Origin: Vandiemenella viatica
Lineage: Eukaryota > Arthropoda > Insecta > Orthoptera > Morabidae
DNA length: 64,000 nt
Reading direction: 5' to 3'
Assembly: GCA_031002005.1 (NCBI GenBank)
Contig: CM061921.1
Location: 143,191,283-143,255,282, forward strand
Below are positions 56,560 to 64,000 of the stretch, in pieces. The first letter of the stretch is position 1. Each line of letters begins with the position of its first letter. A program made the position numbers and the translations under genes. The notes under the pieces are model-generated. The model ran no database searches, had not been told where the DNA came from, and saw nothing but the letters and a program-made list of their open reading frames with translations.

Positions 56560-57470
56560 TTCGCATTAACATATACTGTATAACCTCAAGGAAGTGTAAT
56601 AGGACCACTTTTTTCTTAATTTTTATAAACGATCTCGGAGACAAAGTGAAAGGCATTTTTAGATTGTATTCTGATGACGCGGTTATTTATAGGAAAGTAA
56701 GGAATTCGGCCGATTGCTTAGAAATTCAGCGTGATCTGGATGTTATTTTGGCATGGTGCGCTGAATGGCCTCTTACACTAAACTGTAAAAAGTGCAAGAC
56801 AATGAGCATAACCAACAAGAATCCTGTTGTTCAGAAATACGAGGTAAACAGTACAGTTATTGATATGGTCGATTCTGTGAAATAATTGGGAGTAACAGTA
56901 CAAACGAACATGAAATGGTACTTACACTTTAATTCATTAGTAGGTAGAGCTAATTCTAGGCTGCGATTCCTAGGTCGAGTCTTGAAAAATTGTAATGAAC
57001 AAACAAAGGAGATAGCGTACAAATCTCTTGTGCGTCCACATTTGGATTATTGTTGTGCCCTTTGGGATTCGTTTCGTAAGGGGTTCATTGACAGTACAGA
57101 GAAAGTACAGAGGAGAGCTGCTCGATTCATGAACGCATGCTATAGTCCATCACAGAACTGATTAGTAGACTGGGCTGGGAGTCTCTGGTAGATAGATGAC
57201 GCACGTTTCGTTTAAACTTATTAGTAAACATGTGTACTCCCACTTTCACTTAAGAGTGTGGTGAAATACTTCGTCCACCAACATATTTGAGTCGTATTGA
57301 CAGAAAAGATAAGATTAGAGAAATAAGGTGCCGTACTGATTCTTATATGAATTCTTTTTTCCCTCGTACCATTCGAGATTTGACTGCACAACAAAGAGAT
57401 TAGCTTTGGTACTGAGCACCCTCTGATACCCACAATTTTGTGAATTGCAGAGTATATATGTAGATGTAGA
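56560..57470 (+). pseudogene. CR1/Jockey-like LINE, RT end to 3' tail
   Basis: The block PQGSVIGP (RT motif B) at about 56587, then a one-base slip in a T run, then FLIFINDLGDKVKG, RLYSDDAVIYRKV (the catalytic YADD motif changed to YSDD), DLDVILAWCAEWPLTLNCKKCKTM, a stop at 56883, and in the same frame LGVTVQTNMKW, SRLRFLGRVLKNC, YKSLVRPHLDYCCALWD, EKVQRRAARFM. Downstream the end has more stops. The element closes with 'tatatgtagatgtagat', a short TGTAGA repeat like the 3' ends of such LINEs. 5'-truncated and inactive. Confidence 0.87.
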
Positions 57471-58318
57471 TATGGGAAAGTTTCAAGATTGTTATGCTTG
57501 TGTTGCTAGTGTATTAGAAACCAATGTTGTGTTTTTGAGCTAGAACTTTTACACAGAGGTTTTTGGGGATGTGTTGGTTGCAGTTAGTTTCAGTTTTGTT
57601 TGTTAGGTTGGTATTTTAATTGAGAGCATTTTTCCTAGTGTTGTGAAGTTGTGTATTGAATAGCACTATTTGTACTGTCAACAAGTATTTTCTGATAAAT
57701 TTCTATATTTGTATTGCTTTAAATATTTTATTTTGCTGATGATTACTGTTCGCGAAATGAAGAGTGATTTCTGTTAGTGATGGTACGCAGATACGAGGGT
57801 AGTCTGAAAAGTTTTCGGCCTCGTTACTCAGTGTGGCAGTGATAAATATATGGAATGTATCAAGGAGCTTGTGTTTATTTGTAGGTTGCAATGATTAAAT
57901 TATAATGAGATGTCATATGCTGTACTTTACAGATAAGAACTTTTCAGAACAGTCATAACTGTTTGTATCCGACTGAAAAATTCCTTAATGTTTTCCAGTA
58001 AGCTGTAATAGAACGAACTGTTAGTTCCTGTTTCAATTGGAATGGCACTGAACTTCAGCGGCAATTTTTGTTAGCAGTCATACGACTGGCAATCAGACTT
58101 AGTCAACAAATACATTGGCTCGACTCGTGAGATTTCAGTTACTAGGATACAGCATGCTAACTGAATTATTATCATAGCAAACGTACCTGAGAACAGATAA
58201 TTTAAAAAAAAAAAAAAAAAACGATGTCATGATGATGAGAACATTCAGGCCATGAATTTGACCTACACTTGTAAACGAATCACATAGATAATGCTGAAGA
58301 TAACAGATTTTATTTTTG
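57471..58318. other. Lone mariner-type terminus and anonymous DNA
   Basis: At 57794-57820 'tacgagggtagtctgaaaag' is the common mariner terminal repeat including the TA target. A convincing partner terminus is not visible, though 'gaacttttcagaa' near 57949 is a weak inverted match. No transposase. Confidence 0.5.
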
Positions 58319-58550
58319 ATTATGGCTTTACGCCTCGTCGACGTCGAAATCATTAGAGGCGGGAAAGGATGAAGTGCTAGGAAAGGTAGGGAATTCGGCC
58401 ATGACCTTTTTACAGTAAGCATTCCGGCATTCACTTGGAGTGATTTTGGGAAATCATGGAAAACCAAAATCTGAATGCCCGGACGGTGAATCGAACCGGC
58501 GTCCTCCAGAATGCGAGGCGAGAGTGTTGCCGCTCACCCACCAAGCTCGG
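58319..58550 (-). mobile_element. SINE family A, full length
   Basis: 'tatggctttacgcctcgtcg' through 'ggtgaatcgaaccggcgtcc' (reverse box B) to the head 'ccgctcacccaccaagctcg'. Flanks share cagatttt(at)/cagatttat (58305-58314 and 58554-58562), a probable target duplication. Confidence 0.9.
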
Positions 58551-58962
58551 TAGCAGATTTATGATGTGATTTAATATTCATTGTGTTTTCAAAGTAAGTT
58601 TCGCGTATTTTTCAAGATTACAATCGGCTTACACCTTTCTGTTAAGTGAACTAACCTATTTTACACACTTTTGTGACTATTACGTTTTTATAATGCTTAT
58701 TACTTACGCTATGATTTTTAACTTAATGTTTTCTTACATTGTTGTACTGAGCATCCATCAACTTTTAATAATAGTTGTATTCACGACTAGGCAACTGATC
58801 AACTCTTTACTCCAACATTCTCAAACCTGTAGACCCCTAATTAGGATTTCACCTCATACCTCACTCTTGAAAATTATTTGTAAAATTTGTTGTTCAGAGC
58901 AAAGATTAATATCTATGATTCCAGGGATAGTGTTGTTTTGAAATTGGGGGTAAATGTAAAGT

Positions 58963-59110
58963 TACACTGATCAGCCAAAATATCATGACCACCTACTTAC
59001 TATCATATTGGTCCACCTTTCGAATGCAATACAGCAGCGATTCGGCGTAGCATGGATTCTACAAATCCTGGTGAGACTTCGTGAGATTTGGTCGGACACC
59101 CCCCTCTAAA
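58963..59110 (+). mobile_element. Tc1/mariner-like terminus fragment
   Basis: 'cactgatcagccaaaatatc' and 'atgaccacctacttac', then 'ggtccacctttcgaatgcaa', is a widespread arthropod element terminus (recognised from general knowledge). Only one end is present; the body stops near 59110. Confidence 0.6.
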
Positions 59111-59671
59111 ATGACGTGATATATTGAGGCAGATCCCTCCCTCCCCCTCCCCCCCACCACACCAATCGACCTCGCAACTTTATTTTTTAGGTCTCATGCT
59201 CCGAAAGGCGGTTCTACCCCCACAATTACACATCATTTTTAGGTGTCAAAATAGGTACCAGATCTGGATGCCCGGACGGGGATATGAACTAGGGTTGTTG
59301 CGGATGTCATCTTTGCGGATGCGGAAGTGGATGCGGATATTCAGTGCTTGACATCCGCGGATGCGGATGTTTTGCGGAAGTGGAAAAATAAATTTATAAT
59401 TATTTATATTTTAATATTTTATCAAAAATAAAATAAATCTTTTTTTCATATGTAAATTTTAATTACATGTAATACTGCCATATTGATTTATTTTTGCCTC
59501 ATCTTTCAACAACAACAAAATGTGGGATGATTTCACAAGTGAATAAACTATTTACATAATTACGCACGCGTCTGAAAACCAGTCTCTGTCATATAAAGTT
59601 AGCGGAGTTCGTGGCTAGACTAATTCAAACGTCAAGCACAAGGCCACGCCACCGCGCATCAATGCACTAGC

Positions 59672-59897
59672 ATTTTTTTTTGTCTTATATCTATACGCCT
59701 CTTCGACGTCGGGGCCATTAAAGGTGTGGAATGATCGGGGCTAGGAACGGGAAGGAATTCGGACATGGTGTTTTAAAGGAAGCATTCACCTAGAGTGACT
59801 TGGGGAAAACCCAAATCTGGATTCCCGGATGGGGATTCGAACCGGCGTCCTCCAGAATGCGAGGCCTGGCCGTTGCCGCCTACCCACCACGCTCAGT
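59672..59897 (-). mobile_element. SINE family A inside the hAT-like element
   Basis: Poly-T, 'ctatacgcctcttcgacg', 'gggaaggaattcggacatgg', 'ggggattcgaaccggcgtcc', 'gcctacccaccacgctcag'. A short internal deletion removes part of the middle. Confidence 0.88.
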
Positions 59898-60924
59898 TTG
59901 GTGTTCGCCACCCACCTTCCAATCGCCCATACACAGTACAACTTGTAGGACCTACGAGTTCCAATTTTCGATAAAAGAACTCTTGATGGTCCGTGAAAGC
60001 GGTTACAGGGATACATGTAGGAGGTGTTGGATGTTGTTGGACTCCCAGGCAACCAAAAAGGATCCTTGCTGTCCAACAAGCTATAGATATTGGAGGAAGC
60101 TTTTGGAGTAAACATCCTACGAGTGTGTGATAAGGGCACATGGTGTGCCACGAGAAAGTACGAGTGGAATGGATTGCTTGGAACATCTAGAGTAGTGTGA
60201 ATGGGTGAGCGCATCCTACGGTAGTTCTACATTGATGTCGTATAAGTTTGACCGTGCATAGACCCCTTTAAGGCCGGGCCACACTAGACCACACCGAGCC
60301 CGCATCGTCACCGCACCGACACTCGGACGAGTGACGGCTCACCCCCCTCGAATCCACACTGGTCGGTAGCTCGTCCGTGTGACGGACGGTTTCCTACTCT
60401 ATCTTCAGTCTCCCTTAATGTATACACTTCGTTGTTTCACGGAATTAATGCTCAAAAATTACCTTAAAAGTGATTGGGGATCGCAGCTAGTGTTACCACC
60501 CGTACTTTATTATAGAGTACTGTACTTTATTCTGCGTAGGCGTACTTTATAATCTACGAAAGTAATAAAATTCGTGAAAATACTTTTTTTCCTGACTCCG
60601 GTTATCACCTAACTGTTTGATCTCTTATGCACGAAAATAGTATCCCAGCGCAGTTTTGACAAATGATCATCACTGTACTGGATTGAAAGATTCTCGTGTA
60701 TATCAACATAGTCACAATGAAATTTCAAGCGTCACTCACTTCATATTTAACGTGTTTGTTATGGTTGAGGTTCCTTTCGATTAGTTCAATATTTTTTTAC
60801 CAAAAAATGATAAGATTATTATACATTTTAATTTAAATACAGATTGCAAAGATTCTGTAAAATAATCATAATTTATCTGACCTAAAATTTCCGCTTACAG
60901 AGTTTCTTACCAGCCACGCAGTAC

Positions 60925-61100
60925 ACCTCTATCGTTGTCACCTATTTTTAAAAGGAGACCTACAGATTAACGTGAAATTCGAACCATGGAGCGTCCCAGC
61001 ATCTTAACATTAACAAATCAAAGCTTTGTCAGAGGTGACTGTCAATTTTAAGACCCATGAAAATTACAATTTGAAAAAGTGACTTTCAGTACCCTAATCG
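60925..61100 (-). mobile_element. SINE family C, decayed
   Basis: 'ggagacctacagattaacgt', 'gaaattcgaaccatggagcg', 'gtcagaggtgactgtcaatt', 'aagacccatgaaaatt'. Head side decayed. Confidence 0.65.
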
Positions 61101-61265
61101 TACGCCGTATCCATATGAATCAAGAGACAAATCTGGACGTAATGACAAATAAATATTCAAACACAGTAAAATCAACATAGTTTTTTTCTATATATTTTAT
61201 TTTCCTTATTCCAAAACACAAACTTTCATTTGATTTAATACATATTTTTCAGTACTTCTAAATTC

Positions 61266-61440
61266 AGATGATTGCGGCGTGTGATTCGTGTATGGAAGGT
61301 CTCCGGTTCAAAATCTGTGTCTTGGTTGAAATTTTTACAGGCCTTAAAATCGACCTTCACCTCTGGCAAAGCTTTGATTTGTTAATGCGAACATGGAAGG
61401 ACTCTACCTACATTTTACGAAAATGTGATGAACCTAAAGT
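61266..61440 (+). mobile_element. SINE family C, opposite strand
   Basis: 'ggtctccggttcaaaatctg' (box B region), 'ggccttaaaatcgaccttca', 'cctctggcaaagctttgatt'. It faces the copy at 60925-61100 tail to tail, so the two could fold back over about 150 bp. Confidence 0.65.
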
Positions 61441-61902
61441 AAGGCTGAAAAAAGGACACTTTTCTAAAGCAATCAGTAACGCTACAATCGAGTGAGCGAC
61501 AACAATAAGAAAAGTGTGGGTCGGTGACAGTGCGGTCTATTGTAGCCCGACCTATACTTATATGCTCAAACTTGTAAATTCGTCGTTTAGGCAATAACAC
61601 CGTTTAGTTCATTGTTACTCTTATTGCAAGATTATCAGAATACAACTACTTTTTTGTTAGCTAAGCGACGATGGGCAGAATCTCTAATAAAGAGAAAATA
61701 ATAATATATAATGCAATGTAAACAAAACATTCGCTGTACATCCGCATTAAAAATTGCGGATGAGGATGCGAAAGCGGATGTAGGATTTCACGCGAAAGTT
61801 CCGCTCTTGCGGATGCGGATATCCGTTACATCCCTAATTGCAACCCGCGTCCTCCCGAATACGAGGCCAGAACGTTAACCGTTCACCAACAACGCTCGGT
61901 AG

Positions 61903-62527
61903 CGGTGCATAATACCAGCCTGAATATCGATGATCGTACAGTCTGCATTGTGAATCGTGAACTGTCGACAGTGGAACAGGCCACATTGTCATCGGTAAGG
62001 ATGGTTTATCCTGTTATTCCGGTCTAGTGAGTCGCAGCTCTTGCTAAAGTGCAGTCAGAGCTCCGAAGGTTCTCAAATAACCTATATGTGCCTGACTGAA
62101 CTACAAACAATCAAGCGCTACTGGATTAGTGGCAAATCGTGTCAACAGCGCGCACTAGAAGTCAGAAATTATCTCGCTAGCGCCAAATCGCGGAATAGCT
62201 ACGATTTTCGGATCGTTTCGAGCACCGATTGGTTTTTAATTAATTTACTCAATTAATCAGGTAGATGAGCGTGGCCTGTAGCGCCAACTTTTGACAAGGT
62301 TTTACAAATTAAAAGACTGGTGTTGACAACTACAAATTAGTTCTGAAAGCCACGGACTTTTAGATCAGTTCTTAACATTCATTTGGTCAACAATTCCCAA
62401 GTTAAGCTCTTGTGCTGACTCTTGCCATGGACGAGAGACATGATCGTCTCTGATGATCATAAACAGTTCACGTTGATTTCTATTTTGCCAAGGACTTGTA
62501 ACTCATTATTGATGCCGATGTAGAGTA
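61903..62527. other. No gene recognised
   Basis: No feature that I can support. Bases 62526-62527 (TA) are the left target duplication of the mariner. Confidence 0.5.
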
Positions 62528-63415
62528 CGAGGTGTTTGAGAAAAGTAATGAGATTAGAAACACTGAGAGCGATCTAGCAACGCTGTGTCTACCAGTCTGT
62601 GTTAGACCGGTTTTTTCATCCCTTACGATTGCTCAGCCCGAGTTTCAACTCCGTTCAGCCAACACATTATTTCTGACAGCGCCATCAGTGAAGTTGTGTG
62701 TTACGGAAATGGAGCATTGGAATTTAGAGCAACGTTGTGCAATCAAGTTTTGTGTTAAACTTGGGGAATCCGTGAGTATGACCTTTGAAAAGTTGAAACA
62801 GTCCTATGGGGAACAATGCTTATCAAGAGAATAAGTTTTCCGCTGGAAAAAATCATTCTTGGAAGGCCGAGAACACGTTGATGATCAACTTCTCTCAGGG
62901 AGACCTTCAACTTCAAAAACTGACGAAACCGTTGAGCGTGTGAGGACTCTTGTGAGATCAGACGATTGTTTAACAATAAGGCTGATGAGTGAACAGATAA
63001 ATTTAAACACTTTCGACGTACATAAAATTTTACAGACGATTTGGACATGGTGCAAAAAAACCTCACAATTGAACAGAATGACACTCGAAGAAGCATGTAT
63101 ATTTGTCACCTCAAAATGCATTCATGTTGTTCCTTAACCCCCCTATACACCTGATATAAGTCCTTGTGACTTTTTCCATTTCCCGCAATTGAAACATTTC
63201 CTAAAAGGACGCCATTTCGGAGCTGTGACCGACCAGTTATAAACAGCCCTACCATTTGAAGCCTTCCAGCGTAGCTAACAAGAGTGGAAATAATGACTCC
63301 GTCGGTGTATAGCTGCCCAATAGAACTAATTTTAAGGGGATAATATTGTTGTTAGAAGAAAATAAAAACTTTGGTAAGTAAAATATCAGTCTCATTACTT
63401 TTCTCATACACCTCG
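62528..63415 (+). mobile_element. Internally deleted mariner element with intact ends
   Basis: 888 bp with inverted repeats of about 28 bp: left cgaggtgtttgagaaaagta, right reverse-complemented cgaggtgtatgagaaaagta, one mismatch in the outer 25. TA flanks lie at 62526-62527 and 63416-63417. A full mariner is about 1.3 kb, so about 0.4 kb is missing from the middle. The ends look usable by a transposase in trans. Confidence 0.93.
62709..63290 (+). pseudogene. Mariner transposase, stop codon and catalytic-core deletion
   Basis: From the ATG at 62709: MEHWNLEQRCAIKFCVKLGE (first helix-turn-helix), stop TAA at 62832-62834, then in the same frame VFRWKKSFLEGREHVDD, GRPSTSKTDETVERVR (linker with the GRP motif) and LTIRLMSEQINLN (second helix-turn-helix). 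After about 63035 the frame jumps to the extreme C-terminal part, PPYTPDISPCDFFHFPQLK (which carries the last catalytic D). The first two catalytic D residues are gone, so no active enzyme can be made. It resembles the irritans-type mariners common in insects. Confidence 0.9.
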
Positions 63416-63417
63416 TA

Positions 63418-64000
63418 GAGCACTTTTATCGCTCGGTCTGCTGATGCGGAATCAACGGCTCGCTCTGTCTGATTTATGCATCGAATTTTAAAAGTGTTTT
63501 GTCTTACTGATCCACTGAACAGGTTGCAACTGATAAACATCAGCGGGGACCAAGCTGTCTTATGAAATCAACTTACTGCGAGGGGCAAACATCCCAGAAT
63601 CCGCTGCTACGCTGCTGTGAGAGATTAATCTTTACTCGAACTATCAGTTAAACCAGCCTCGCCGTCTTCAACTGCCGCTGTTTTAAAACGACAATCAAGA
63701 CGCTGATATGGGTAACTCCATCGTTCGCAGGATTGTTTGAACCAAGTATGTTTTTCCTACGTTATGAATAATTGAACACCTAGTAACGAACTTGTGATAG
63801 AATCTCCTGCAACACTGCCTTTACCCGGGGCACCTATAGTTCGATTATTAACCTGATATTTATTTGATTGAAGTAATTACAACTCGACTCAAGCCAAACG
63901 ACACCTGCAGGATCATAACGGTCTGTTTAAAACCCACTCCAGTACAATAGATACACCAACTCGCAGGAATAGCGCCACCCTCAGTTGGAAAAGACATATC
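63418..64000. other. No feature recognised
   Basis: AT/GC-balanced anonymous sequence to the window end. Confidence 0.45.

Larger units (their letters stand above)
59290..61836. mobile_element. hAT-like non-autonomous element, 2.55 kb
   Basis: Ends tagggttgttgcggatgtca and, reverse-complemented from the right, tagggatgtaacggatatcc. Both ends carry repeats of 'gcggatgcgga'. The 8-bp flanks atatgaac and attgcaac each differ by two bases from the SINE sequence attcgaac, so they are a decayed 8-bp duplication. The interior has no hAT transposase but holds SINEs (59672-59897, 60925-61100, 61266-61440) and a solo terminus-like block 'taaggccgggccacactaga' at 60269. Confidence 0.8.
59262..61902 (-). 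mobile_element. SINE family A split by a hAT-like element
   Basis: The left piece 59262-59289 (gatctggatgcccggacggg + gatatgaac) and the right piece 61837-61902 (attgcaac + ccgcgtcctcccgaatacga ... accgttcaccaacaacgc) join into the normal 'ggggattcgaacccgcg' region of the SINE. The cut lies inside box B. The tail half to the left is missing. Confidence 0.82.

Noticed and set aside
1..64000. CRISPR arrays, operons or other prokaryotic systems
   Set aside because: Element types, base composition, spliceless decayed repeats and poly(A)-tailed retroposons show a eukaryotic genome; no regularly spaced short repeats occur.

Overview
The window is a eukaryotic, AT-rich, gene-poor stretch built almost entirely of transposable elements of many kinds and ages. 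The element mix is arthropod-like: tRNA-headed SINEs, mariner/Tc1, hAT and PIF/Harbinger-type DNA elements, Penelope-like elements, non-LTR retrotransposons, and an LTR retrotransposon. An insect genome is most likely. I suspect a polyneopteran (stick insect, cockroach or grasshopper type), but that is inference from the repeat style only. I found no convincing host gene, no rRNA and no functional tRNA gene. Almost every short open frame is a by-product of a repeat.

Layout. 1-590: decayed IS630/mariner-type transposase. 1.6-2.05 kb: LINE tail. 2585-3818: solo LTR with a 4-bp target duplication. 4.4-5.5 kb: probable DNA element with a G-rich MITE inside. 5.6-7.1 kb: SINEs and a hAT transposase remnant. 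7.1-16.4 kb: mostly anonymous DNA with about a dozen SINE copies of several families and a 92-bp tandem duplication. 16.4-19.3 kb: second G-rich MITE, Penelope-like reverse transcriptase split by a SINE, then a 3'-complete but frameshifted LINE. 19.6-21.1 kb: 1.44-kb Harbinger-type element. 23.3-30.7 kb: the youngest structure, a gag-only LTR retrotransposon. It has 1.35-kb LTRs and a 561-aa intact Gag, in the order X-LTR-gag-X-LTR. 32-36.3 kb: third and fourth MITEs, tandem SINEs, and a hAT MITE sitting in the end of another MITE. 38.7-39.8 kb: LINE split by a fold-back Penelope-like element that carries two hammerhead-ribozyme-like motifs. 42-48.6 kb: SINE cluster. 50.7-51.8 kb: LINE inside a LINE. 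55.9-57.5 kb: two LINE fragments, one split by a full-length SINE. 59.3-61.8 kb: hAT-like element that splits a SINE and itself contains SINEs. 62.5-63.4 kb: internally deleted mariner with intact inverted repeats.

How the parts relate. Nested insertions with visible target duplications give a relative history: SINE into Penelope RT, SINE into LINE, hAT into SINE, hAT MITE into Harbinger MITE, SINE beside SINE in one target, and Penelope fold-back into LINE. The only protein frame that looks intact is Gag. The SINEs depend on LINE machinery in trans, the MITEs on full-length transposases not present here, and the gag-only element on a Pol supplied elsewhere.

Best leads: the hammerhead-like motifs in inverted terminal repeats at 39.05-39.55 kb, and the gag-only LTR element without a zinc knuckle and with a shared-LTR tandem arrangement.
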